Source: Polaribacter sp.
Lineage (GTDB): Bacteria; Bacteroidota; Bacteroidia; Flavobacteriales; Flavobacteriaceae
Assembly (NCBI GenBank): GCA_029248845.1
Contig: JAQWIO010000034.1
Coordinates: 1 to 12,764 of the forward strand
Reading direction: 5' to 3'
Length of the DNA stretch: 12,764 nucleotides
Each line of letters starts with the position of its first letter. The first letter of the stretch is position 1. The notes under the pieces are model-generated. The model ran no database searches. It was not told where the DNA came from and was given only the letters and a program-made list of their open reading frames with translations. Of this stretch, positions 1-7,515 are shown in pieces. The position numbers and the translations under genes are program-made.

Positions 1-630
1 AAGCATACCTCCATAAACTTCATTTAAAGAGGATAAATTTTGTGCTAAAGACTCCATTTGCTCTTTTAATTTTTCTGTATTCTCTGCAACTGATTCATTT
101 AAAACAAATTGATTGTTTGCATTTTCAACCTGAACTTTATATAAGTTGTTTAAAGTTTCCAGTTGAGTTGCAGCTAGTGACATTTGCTCATTATAACTTT
201 TTGTTGAAGAAATAGATTCTGAAGCAGCAGATAGTCCTTCAGCAGCACCTTGAAAATTTTTCATACTCGTACCTAGGCTTTCCATTAAGCTAACATCTAT
301 TTTAGCCTCTTGTAATAAAGCATCTAATTTTTGAGCTAATAATCCTTGTGTGTCTTCTTCCTTTTCTGCTGTTAAACTTACGTCACCTAACTCAGGATAT
401 ACCTTAGACCAATCTAAGTCATCTTCTGGTGTGTCAAAAGCTGAAATTGCAAAAACAATAGCTTCTACTATCAAACCTATTGTTAACATTACCCCCCCTG
501 TAATTTCAAAAAAACCAAAAACATTTAAATTAAAATGTTGAATTTTAAATAGGGCTCCAATAATTACCACTGCTGCTCCCATTCCGTATACGAAATTCAT
601 TGTTTTTTTGTAAGTTTTTGTCTGTGCCAT
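1..630 (-). CDS. gldL: GldL, inner-membrane motor protein of gliding/type IX secretion (3' end cut)
   Basis: The minus strand is open from ATG at 630 to the left edge, 210 codons without a stop. The protein starts MAQTKTYKKTMNFVYGMGAA. Two hydrophobic helices lie at about residues 11-30 and 45-64, with a charged FKIQHF stretch between them. The rest is a cytoplasmic-looking segment rich in Gln, Glu and Ser, likely partly coiled coil. This is the GldL layout. Known for the family: GldL with GldM forms the proton-driven motor that powers type IX secretion and gliding. Family members are about 215 residues, so probably only a few codons are missing. It starts 11 bases after the gldK stop, so the two are surely co-transcribed, with gldM and gldN expected beyond the edge. 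A run of seven G on the coding strand lies at the start of helix 2 (see findings). Confidence 0.93.
   Translation of the reverse strand, partial: MAQTKTYKKTMNFVYGMGAAVVIIGALFKIQHFNLNVFGFFEITGGVMLTIGLIVEAIVFAISAFDTPEDDLDWSKVYPELGDVSLTAEKEEDTQGLLAQKLDALLQEAKIDVSLMESLGTSMKNFQGAAEGLSAASESISSTKSYNEQMSLAATQLETLNNLYKVQVENANNQFVLNESVAENTEKLKEQMESLAQNLSSLNEVYGGML
492..498 (-). repeat. Seven-G run (C7 on plus strand) inside gldL
   Basis: The coding strand reads ACA GGG GGG GTA ATG at about codons 44-48 of gldL. Loss of one G gives GGG GGG TAA, an immediate stop before the second membrane helix. Gain of one G also ends in a stop after about 18 further codons. Confidence 0.85.
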
Positions 631-641
631 TTTTTTTATTT

Positions 642-2009
642 TTAATTTTTAGTTAGTGTTGTTCCAATATAGTTCTGTACGGTTCTAAAACCAATGTAAC
701 TTCTTGCTGTATCTGCATATTCAAAATCTCTAGAGGCTACTTCTAAAAAATATGCGACATCTTTCCAAGAACCACCTCGAATAATTTTTCTTTTATTTTT
801 TCGATCTTCTACATTTGGATTCATTGTTGAAGCCATATAATAGGATGATAAATTATATGCTGTATTTGTCCATTCTGAAACGTTACCTGCCATATTATAC
901 AACCCGTAATCATTAGCGTTAAATGACATTGCCTCCATTGTATAAAGTGCCCCATCTACTGCATAATTCCCTCTTACAGGTTTAAAATTTGCTAGGAAGC
1001 ACCCTCGATCACTAGTTGTTCCTCCTGTACCCCATGGATAGGTAGCAAATTCTAAACCACCTCTTGCAGCATACTCCCACTCTGCCTCTGTTGGCAATCT
1101 AAAATCTGGAACTGTTATTGCATTTTTTTTACCTTTTAAATAGTCATTTTTCTTTTTCGTTCTCCAATGACAAAAAGCATTTGCCTGTTTCCAAGAAACA
1201 CCAACTACTGGATAATCTCCATAAGACTGGTGATAAAAATAATCTTGATGCATTGGATCATTATAAGAATAATTAAAATCTTTTACCCAAACTGTTGTAT
1301 CTGGGTAAATATTTACTATTTCAGTTTTTACAAAGTCTTTTCTATTACCTCCTTTTCTGGCAGCATTGTCTCTATCAAACCAAGAGTATTTATATTTTAA
1401 AAATTTTACATTAAAAGTAGGAACACCATCGACAGCTTCTTCTCTTGAAATAAACAGAGAATCCATCACTTCAACATAATCTAAATCTGGAAAATCTTCT
1501 TTTTGCCAAATTAGTTCTTCTTCCCAATTTAAAGGTTTAATCGTATCAAAACTATAATAATTTTCATACATGTATTTTTGATAAGCTGACGCATCTGCAG
1601 TGTCTGAAACCTTAAATGCATAATTTTGAATTCCTCCTGAAGGTCCATCTCCATTTGCATCTGGAGTTGCACCTAGAGCCGCAAATTCTGCTTGATCCGC
1701 AAGCTTTGTTCTTACCACAGAATCTCTTACCCAAAACACAAATTCTTTATATTCGTTATTTGTAATTTCTGTTTCATCCATATAATAGGGTCTTATGGTA
1801 ACCGTTTTAGTTGGAGTACTCATCGTACCGATTACATCTTGATCTTGTTTACCCATTGTGAATGAACCTCCAGGAATTAAAGCCATACCAAATGGTTTTT
1901 CTGAAAACCATTTCTTCTTATACTTCACTCCCATCAATTCACCTCTATCATTAGAGCCACAACTATAAAGAACTATTGTTAAAAGGGCAAATATTACTGT
2001 TTTCTTCAT
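642..2009 (-). CDS. gldK: GldK, type IX secretion system ring lipoprotein with FGE/sulfatase-modifying-factor fold
   Basis: The 455-residue protein begins with a lipoprotein signal: basic start, hydrophobic stretch, lipobox LYSC with lipidated Cys17. The formylglycine-generating-enzyme fold shows as GGSFTMG (47-53), RLPTEAEWEYAARGG (304-318), GLYNMAGNVSEW (369-380), RGGSW (411-415) and IGFRTV (439-444). A long insertion of about 170 residues splits the fold after residue 95, as is typical of GldK. The paired catalytic cysteines that active formylglycine-generating enzymes carry just after the RGGSW motif are absent; the only Cys are 17, 280 and 337. It is therefore read as structural, not enzymatic. 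Known for the family: GldK and GldN form the periplasmic ring of the type IX secretion system at the outer membrane. It is followed 11 bases later by gldL and preceded 102 bases upstream by the arginase-fold gene. Confidence 0.95.
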   Translation of the reverse strand: MKKTVIFALLTIVLYSCGSNDRGELMGVKYKKKWFSEKPFGMALIPGGSFTMGKQDQDVIGTMSTPTKTVTIRPYYMDETEITNNEYKEFVFWVRDSVVRTKLADQAEFAALGATPDANGDGPSGGIQNYAFKVSDTADASAYQKYMYENYYSFDTIKPLNWEEELIWQKEDFPDLDYVEVMDSLFISREEAVDGVPTFNVKFLKYKYSWFDRDNAARKGGNRKDFVKTEIVNIYPDTTVWVKDFNYSYNDPMHQDYFYHQSYGDYPVVGVSWKQANAFCHWRTKKKNDYLKGKKNAITVPDFRLPTEAEWEYAARGGLEFATYPWGTGGTTSDRGCFLANFKPVRGNYAVDGALYTMEAMSFNANDYGLYNMAGNVSEWTNTAYNLSSYYMASTMNPNVEDRKNKRKIIRGGSWKDVAYFLEVASRDFEYADTARSYIGFRTVQNYIGTTLTKN

Positions 2010-2038
2010 GTTCTAAAATATCTATACTATAATTTTTG

Positions 2039-2067
2039 TAAACCTATTGTTATTTTTTTTAAAACAA
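2039..2067 (-). promoter_or_regulatory. Possible promoter of gldKL
   Basis: In the 102-base gap upstream of gldK, the minus strand has TAGGTTTA (2039-2046), one base off the Bacteroidota -7 consensus TAnnTTTG. A TTG lies 18 bases further upstream (2065-2067). Spacing suits the family of flavobacterial promoters, but AT-rich gaps give chance matches, and gldK may instead be read from the topA promoter. Confidence 0.3.
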
Positions 2068-2111
2068 TTTTATGTTTGTTTTTTTGTATTGTAAAATTCA
2101 ATTTTATTTGA

Positions 2112-3272
2112 TTACACCAATTTACTCATTGCTTTGTACCATTTTTCTGGCATAATTTGCTTTGTTGCATCTATATAATCTTTATGAGTACATGGTATTA
2201 ACGCATGTCTTTTGTATTTATTATCTGATAAAATTTTTATCTCTATCCACCATCTTCCAGATTTATTGCTTTTATAAAAGGTTAGTGGATCGTCCTCTTC
2301 CAATAATACGGTAAACTTTTGATAATTCTCTTTTGCTGAAAATGGATAATCTTTAACTCTAAAACTTACACCTTCAATAAAATACCAAATCATTTGAGAA
2401 ATTAAATTTGCTGTTTGATGATGGGTGTCGTATTTAAAATTGTATTCATAAATTCCAAAAGAAGATACCTTATCACTTATACCAGCATATCTAGAAATTG
2501 CACAAATTTCATCTCCATAAAACCCATTAGCAGAGGCATTCTTATTTCCAGGAGCTTCACTTTGTCTTACAGCGCCTATATCAATAGAAACAATATCAGC
2601 ATTTCTAAAAACAGGTTCAATATTTTCTAATTCCTTTACATTTCCTAACCTACAGGTATCAAAAAATAAGTTATCTAATAATTCAATCTCTTCTCTTGAA
2701 TTAAAATAAGTTTGATAGCCAACATTACTAAAGTTAAACAAATTGTTTGGTTCTTGCATAATTATTTTACTCAAGTACGACTGTGATGTTAATTCATCAT
2801 CTAAATTCCCTAAATCAAAACGACTATCAACGGCAGCAATATTAACTGTTTGCTCCAATGAGTCATAAGCCCTATAGTTGACGTATGTAATATCTTGACC
2901 TCCTCCAATAATAATCGGGATGATATTCTTCTTCAGTAGGTTTGTTATTATTTCTGAAACAGCAAAATAAGTATCTGAAACAGAATTTCCTTTTAAAACA
3001 TTCCCTAAATCAGCAATTTGAGTCTTCCAGTTACCAGGAAATAACTCGTATAATTTGGTTCTGATAAAATGTAAATTTTCTCCACAACCAAAATTATTTT
3101 CTGAATTACGATCTTCTTGAACACCTAAAATTGCTATTTGTATATTTTCTAAGTTAGGAAAACCCTCTTGGTGTGAGTGAATCCTAATTTTATTCCCCAA
3201 ACATAAAGGCGACAATAACTCTAAATGAGCTACAACCGATTCTTTTACAGGGTATATAAAATCTTGAAACAT
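2112..3272 (-). CDS. Arginase/formimidoylglutamase-fold protein with degenerate metal site (likely pseudoenzyme)
   Basis: The protein has about 386 residues. ATG at 3272 is preferred over the TTG one codon upstream. Numbers below count from that TTG. Its ureohydrolase fold shows in order: IIIGGGQDIT (121-130) where arginases have GGDHS, DSRFD (150-154) where they have DAHxD, and SIDIGAV (230-236) where they have SxDxDxxDP. Of the six Mn ligands known for the arginase family (His; Asp, His, Asp; Asp, Asp), three are changed here: His to Gln127, His to Arg152, Asp to Gly234. The binuclear metal centre is therefore probably not formed, and automatic names such as formimidoylglutamase would mislead. 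A C-terminal extension after about residue 310 contains RWWIEIKIL. It lies 35 bases after topA and 102 before gldK on the same strand. Its role is unknown; a structural or binding role is inference. Confidence 0.85.
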   Translation of the reverse strand: MFQDFIYPVKESVVAHLELLSPLCLGNKIRIHSHQEGFPNLENIQIAILGVQEDRNSENNFGCGENLHFIRTKLYELFPGNWKTQIADLGNVLKGNSVSDTYFAVSEIITNLLKKNIIPIIIGGGQDITYVNYRAYDSLEQTVNIAAVDSRFDLGNLDDELTSQSYLSKIIMQEPNNLFNFSNVGYQTYFNSREEIELLDNLFFDTCRLGNVKELENIEPVFRNADIVSIDIGAVRQSEAPGNKNASANGFYGDEICAISRYAGISDKVSSFGIYEYNFKYDTHHQTANLISQMIWYFIEGVSFRVKDYPFSAKENYQKFTVLLEEDDPLTFYKSNKSGRWWIEIKILSDNKYKRHALIPCTHKDYIDATKQIMPEKWYKAMSKLV

Positions 3273-3307
3273 CAATTTTTTTTAATGACATGCAATATAC
3301 TAAACTA

Positions 3308-5806
3308 TTATTTCTTTTTGGTGGTTTTTTTAGCCGTTTTTATCTTTTTTTGAGCTTTTTTTTTCGGTGTTTTAGCTTCTATCATTTTTACAGCTTCAGC
3401 TTTAGAAAGTTTTTCTATTGAGGTTGTTTTTGGTAATTCTATCTTGATTTTCCCTTTCAAAACGTTGAATCTACCCCATCTAGCTTTTTCAACACGAATC
3501 CCAACATCTTCCCAATTATGAATTACTTTGTCAATTTCTTTTTGTTTTTTAACTTCAATTAGCTCAACAATATCTTCATATGAGAGCGTGTCAAAATCAT
3601 ACTTTTTACTGACATTGATAAACATAGAATTCCACTTGATAAATGGGCCAAAACGTCCAACTCCTTTTTGAACTGGCAATTCTTCATAATGAGCAATTGG
3701 TGCGTCCGCTTTTTGTTTGGCAATAATTAATTCTTCAGCTCTTGACAAATCAACCTCCATTGGATTCTCTCCTTTATCTAGAGAGACAAACATTTTTCCA
3801 AAACGAATATAAGGACCAAAACGTCCGTTAGAAACAATCACTTCTTCCGCCTCATATATCCCTAAAGTTTTTGGTAATAAAAACAATTCTAGAGCTTCTT
3901 CTAAAGAGATAGTTCCTAAATTTTGGGAGGTATTTAAACTAGCAAATTGCTTTTCTTCATCCTCTGGGGCACCAATTTGTGCTATAGGACCAAATTTACC
4001 TAAACGAACTAAAACGGTCTTTCCAGATACTGGATGTTTCCCTAAAATACGTTCACCACTTTCTCTTTCTGCATTCTCCTTTACATCCTCTACAGTTTCA
4101 TGAAATGTATTGTAAAAGCCTTTGATCATTTCTGTCCAGTTTTCTTCACCTTCAGAAATATCATCAAAAGAAGATTCTACTTTGGCTGTAAATCCAAAAT
4201 CTAAAATATTAGAGAAGTTAGCCACCAAAAAGTCATTTACAATATTTCCTATATCTGTTGGGACTAATTTGTTTTTGTTAGATCCGGTTTTCTCTGACAG
4301 TAATTGAATTTTAACTCGCCCTGCTGCTAACATTAATTGTTCATAATTTCGTTCTTCCCCCTCATTTTGGCCTTTTTCTATATAGCCTCTTCTCTGAACT
4401 GTAGAAATTGTTGGCGCATAAGTAGAGGGCCTACCAATACCCAGTTCTTCTAACTGTTTTACTAAAGAAGCTTCTGTAAAACGATAAGGCGGACTCGTAA
4501 ATCTTTGAGTTGCATTTATAAAAGTATACTCTAATTTTTCACCAACTTTTAAAACTGGTAGTATTCCAGCTTGCTCCTCATCTTCATTATCATTCCCCTC
4601 TAAATAAACTTTTAAGAAGCCTTCAAACTTTATCATCTCTCCATTTGCCGTGAAGATTTTTGAGTTTTCAGAATTCTCAATTTTCATATTTGTTCTCTCT
4701 AACTGAGCATCACTCATCTGTGAAGCTAAAGTTCTTTTCCAAATAAGGTCATACAACCTGTTTTGATCATATTCTGTATCTGCAGTATGCCTTTTCATGT
4801 TTGTAGGTCTGATTGCTTCATGGGCTTCTTGAGCTCCTTTTGCTTTCGATTTAAAAACACGTTGTTTGCTGTATTCTTTTCCGTAATAATTCGTAATTTC
4901 TGCTGCCGCTGCATCTCTTGCATCTGCAGATAAATTTACACTATCTGTTCTCATATAAGTAATCAAACCTGCCTCATACAAACGTTGTGCAACTTGCATT
5001 GTTTTGGCCACAGGAAAACCTAATTTTCTAGAAGCCTCTTGCTGTAAGGTTGATGTAGTAAATGGAGCTGCTGGAGATTTTTTAGCTGGCTTTTTTGTTA
5101 AATCAGCTATTGTAAAATCTGCATTTGAACATGATTTTAAAAACTTTTCAGCGTCATTTTTAGAATCAAAATTCTTTGGAATGGTCGCTTTAAAAGTTTT
5201 TCCTTCAATATTAGAAAATTCTGCAGCAACTTTATAATGTGATTGGGTTGTAAATTCTTGAATGCTTCTTTCTTTCTCTACAATTAACCTTACTGCAACA
5301 GACTGCACTCTTCCTGCAGACAAACCTCCCTTAACTTTTCGCCATAGAACTGGTGATAATTCATACCCAACAAGTCTGTCTAAAACTCTACGCGCTTGTT
5401 GTGCGTTTACCATATTATAGTCTATATCTCTGGGGTTTTGAACTGCTTTTAAAATAGCATTTTTTGTTATTTCATGAAAAACAATACGTTTTGTATTTTC
5501 ATCTTTTAAGTCCAATTGTTCCTTTAAATGCCACGCAATGGCTTCTCCTTCTCTATCCTCATCACTAGCCAACCAAACAGTTTCTGCTTTTTTAGCTAAA
5601 GATTTCAACTTTTTAACTACAGGTTTTTTATCATCTGAAACTATATATTTTGGACTAAAATCGCCTTCTACGTTTATACCTAATTCTTTTGATGGTAAAT
5701 CTGATATATGACCATAACTCGATTCTACTTGAAAATCTTTTCCAAGAAATTTTTCAATGGTTTTTGCTTTTGCTGGTGACTCTACAATTACTAAATTCTT
5801 TGCCAT
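3308..5806 (-). CDS. topA: DNA topoisomerase I (type IA)
   Basis: The 832-residue enzyme relaxes negatively supercoiled DNA through a 5'-phosphotyrosine intermediate. The Toprim domain starts at residue 1 (LVIVESPAKAKTIEKFLG, Glu9) and has SDEDREGE (81-88), which supplies the Mg-binding acidic residues. NAQQARRVLDRLVGYELSP (134-152) and GLSAGRVQSVAVRL (161-174) are type IA core motifs. The active-site tyrosine is about Tyr284 in LITYMRTDS. Instead of the Cys4 zinc fingers of the E. coli enzyme (only one Cys, 226, in the whole protein), the C-terminus has repeats of the GKFGP/GRFGP type at about 592-610, 655-675, 713-730 and a weaker one at 770-790. These are topoisomerase C-terminal repeats. 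A lysine-rich tail from about 812 probably helps DNA binding. ATG at 5806 is set by the conserved MAKNLVIVESPAKAKT start. Confidence 0.97.
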   Translation of the reverse strand: MAKNLVIVESPAKAKTIEKFLGKDFQVESSYGHISDLPSKELGINVEGDFSPKYIVSDDKKPVVKKLKSLAKKAETVWLASDEDREGEAIAWHLKEQLDLKDENTKRIVFHEITKNAILKAVQNPRDIDYNMVNAQQARRVLDRLVGYELSPVLWRKVKGGLSAGRVQSVAVRLIVEKERSIQEFTTQSHYKVAAEFSNIEGKTFKATIPKNFDSKNDAEKFLKSCSNADFTIADLTKKPAKKSPAAPFTTSTLQQEASRKLGFPVAKTMQVAQRLYEAGLITYMRTDSVNLSADARDAAAAEITNYYGKEYSKQRVFKSKAKGAQEAHEAIRPTNMKRHTADTEYDQNRLYDLIWKRTLASQMSDAQLERTNMKIENSENSKIFTANGEMIKFEGFLKVYLEGNDNEDEEQAGILPVLKVGEKLEYTFINATQRFTSPPYRFTEASLVKQLEELGIGRPSTYAPTISTVQRRGYIEKGQNEGEERNYEQLMLAAGRVKIQLLSEKTGSNKNKLVPTDIGNIVNDFLVANFSNILDFGFTAKVESSFDDISEGEENWTEMIKGFYNTFHETVEDVKENAERESGERILGKHPVSGKTVLVRLGKFGPIAQIGAPEDEEKQFASLNTSQNLGTISLEEALELFLLPKTLGIYEAEEVIVSNGRFGPYIRFGKMFVSLDKGENPMEVDLSRAEELIIAKQKADAPIAHYEELPVQKGVGRFGPFIKWNSMFINVSKKYDFDTLSYEDIVELIEVKKQKEIDKVIHNWEDVGIRVEKARWGRFNVLKGKIKIELPKTTSIEKLSKAEAVKMIEAKTPKKKAQKKIKTAKKTTKKK

Positions 5807-5857
5807 TTGTCTTACTTTTGTCGCTAAAAACGTTCTAAAACGTCTTATTTTTTACTG

Positions 5858-5865
5858 CAAAAGTA
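5858..5865 (-). promoter_or_regulatory. Probable topA promoter -7 box
   Basis: On the minus strand TACTTTTG (5858-5865) matches the Bacteroidota TAnnTTTG box exactly, about 52 bases before the topA start. No clear TTG is seen at the usual -33 distance; that stretch is A/T runs. The inferred leader contains a short direct repeat stepped by 11 bases (CTAAAAACGT at 5824 and CTAAAACGT at 5835, read on the plus strand), about one helical turn. Its meaning is unknown. Confidence 0.5.
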
Positions 5866-5947
5866 GTCAGTTTTTTGTTAAAAAAAATTATTTCATCAAT
5901 TTTCAATAAATAATAATTAAAAATACTGAATTATTTTTTCTGCCAAG

Positions 5948-5981
5948 TTGTCATATAAATTCAAATTTGGTTGTATCTTTG
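5948..5981 (+). promoter_or_regulatory. Probable miaB promoter (TTG, 23 bases, TATCTTTG)
   Basis: TATCTTTG (5974-5981) is an exact TAnnTTTG box, with TTG at 5948-5950 and a 23-base spacer, the upper end of the 17-23 range known for flavobacterial housekeeping promoters. A start of transcription near 5988 would leave a leader of only about 20 bases before miaB. This promoter may also feed the genes behind miaB up to secG. Confidence 0.65.
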
Positions 5982-6007
5982 TATACCTTTAGATGATAAA
6001 TTTTTAG

Positions 6008-7462
6008 ATGAAATACGTAGAAAAAGTCATAGACGAAAAAATACAAGGAAAGGCCCTTGTTACAGAAAATAAAAAGCAAAACACCAAAAAATTATTCATA
6101 GAAAGCTATGGCTGTCAAATGAATATGAATGATAGTGAGATTGTTGCTGCTATTCTTGACAAAGAGGGATATAACACAACTCAAATCCTAGAAGAAGCAG
6201 ATTTAGTTTTAGTAAATACTTGCTCAATTAGAGAAAAAGCAGAAACTACAGTTCGCAGAAGATTACAGAAATATAATGCTGTAAAAAAAGTAAATAAAAA
6301 TATGAAAGTAGGCGTTTTAGGCTGTATGGCAGAACGTTTAAAAGAGAAATTCTTAGAAGAAGAAAAAATAGTTGACTTAGTTGTTGGCCCAGATGCCTAT
6401 AAAGATTTACCCAATTTACTTGAAGAAGTTCATGAAGGTAGAGATGCTGTAAATGTAATTTTATCGAAAGAAGAAACCTACGGGGATATTTCTCCCGTAA
6501 GATTAAATTCTAATGGGGTTTCTGCATTTGTATCCATTACAAGAGGTTGTGACAATATGTGTACTTTCTGTGTAGTTCCTTTTACCAGAGGACGAGAAAG
6601 AAGTCGAGATCCAAAAAGTGTTTTAAATGAAATTAAAACAATGGTGGATAAAAATTTTAGAGAAATTACACTGCTCGGCCAAAATGTTGACAGTTTTTTG
6701 TGGTTTGGGGGGGGGTTAAAAAAAGATTTCAAAAAAGCATCAGAAATGGCACGGGCAACAGCTGTTAATTTTGCACAATTGTTAGACATGTGCGCTACAG
6801 AATTTCCAAAAACACGGTTTCGCTTTTCTACATCCAATCCTCAAGACATGAGTTTGGATGTAATTCACACCATGGCAAAACACAAAAATATTTGCAAATA
6901 CCTTCATTTACCTGTCCAAAGTGGAAGCAACGCAATGTTAAAGGCGATGAACAGACAGCACACACGAGAAGAATATATGGAATTGGTTGATAACATCTAT
7001 AAAATTATTCCTGAAATGTCTTTATCACAAGACATAATTGTTGGTTTTTGTGGAGAAACTGAACAAGATCATCAAGACACATTAGAGTTAATGAACTATG
7101 TAAAATACGATTTTGGTTTTATGTTTGCGTATTCTGAAAGACCGGGAACCTTAGCTGGAAACAAAATGGATGATAACATTCCTCATGCTATAAAAAAACG
7201 CAGATTACAAGAAGTTATTGATTTACAACAAGAGCACGCTTTGTATAGAACACAACAACATCTTGGAAAAACCGAAGAGGTATTAATTGAAGGAACTTCA
7301 AAGAAAAACTCGAACGAATGGAAAGGAAGAAACACGCAAAACACAGTAATTGTTTTCCCCAAAGAACACTATAAACTAGGAGATTTTGTAAATGTAAAAG
7401 TAGAGAATTGTACTTCAGCAACCCTAAAAGGAACTGCAGTTGGCTATTCAGATAATAATTAA
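6008..7462 (+). CDS. miaB: tRNA-2-methylthio-N6-dimethylallyladenosine synthase MiaB
   Basis: The 484-residue radical-SAM methylthiotransferase converts i6A37 to ms2i6A37 in tRNAs that read UNN codons. The N-terminal UPF0004 domain has three cluster cysteines: Cys36 (SYGCQMN), Cys72 (NTCSIR) and Cys106 (LGCMAE). The radical-SAM motif is RGCDNMCTFC with Cys181, Cys185 and Cys188. A C-terminal TRAM domain covers about 415-480 (EVLIEGTSKK, NTVIVFP, FVNVKVENCTSATLKGTAVG). Length and motifs are full-family. ATG at 6008 follows directly on the stop of a four-codon mini-ORF (5993-6007). Codons for the conserved GGG of WFGGGLKK are all GGG, giving a nine-G run (6707-6715), odd in AT-rich DNA whose glycines are mostly GGA and GGT. 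As sequenced the frame is intact. Confidence 0.97.
   Translation: MKYVEKVIDEKIQGKALVTENKKQNTKKLFIESYGCQMNMNDSEIVAAILDKEGYNTTQILEEADLVLVNTCSIREKAETTVRRRLQKYNAVKKVNKNMKVGVLGCMAERLKEKFLEEEKIVDLVVGPDAYKDLPNLLEEVHEGRDAVNVILSKEETYGDISPVRLNSNGVSAFVSITRGCDNMCTFCVVPFTRGRERSRDPKSVLNEIKTMVDKNFREITLLGQNVDSFLWFGGGLKKDFKKASEMARATAVNFAQLLDMCATEFPKTRFRFSTSNPQDMSLDVIHTMAKHKNICKYLHLPVQSGSNAMLKAMNRQHTREEYMELVDNIYKIIPEMSLSQDIIVGFCGETEQDHQDTLELMNYVKYDFGFMFAYSERPGTLAGNKMDDNIPHAIKKRRLQEVIDLQQEHALYRTQQHLGKTEEVLIEGTSKKNSNEWKGRNTQNTVIVFPKEHYKLGDFVNVKVENCTSATLKGTAVGYSDNN
6707..6715 (+). repeat. Nine-G homopolymer inside miaB
   Basis: Nine consecutive G encode Gly-Gly-Gly and are followed by TTAAAAAAAG. With eight G the frame reads GGT TAA, a stop at once. 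With ten G it reads on for a short stretch to TGT TAA. It is therefore a possible slippage site, either biological or a sequencing-error hazard. Confidence 0.9.
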
Positions 7463-7515
7463 AAAAACAAGAGAACAGTATATCTTTATATTTTTTCTCT
7501 CTATTCTAAATAAAA

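Noticed and set aside
350..541. Plus-strand 63-codon frame over gldL
   Set aside because: The opposite strand carries the clearly recognisable GldL sequence across the same bases.
642..2009. Sulfatase-modifying enzyme activity for the gldK product
   Set aside because: Catalytic cysteines are absent, and the lipoprotein signal and gldL neighbour identify GldK.
6478..6837. 119-codon open frame antisense to miaB
   Set aside because: It is fully inside the conserved radical-SAM region of miaB and has no recognisable features.
6008..7462. miaB as a frameshifted pseudogene because of the G run
   Set aside because: With nine G the frame is intact and both flanks match MiaB in the same frame.
7470..7500. 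Terminator between miaB and the sigma-54 activator
   Set aside because: AGAGAA and TTCTCT can pair over a 19-base loop, but the stem is short and AT-rich and no T tract follows it, so co-transcription is more likely.
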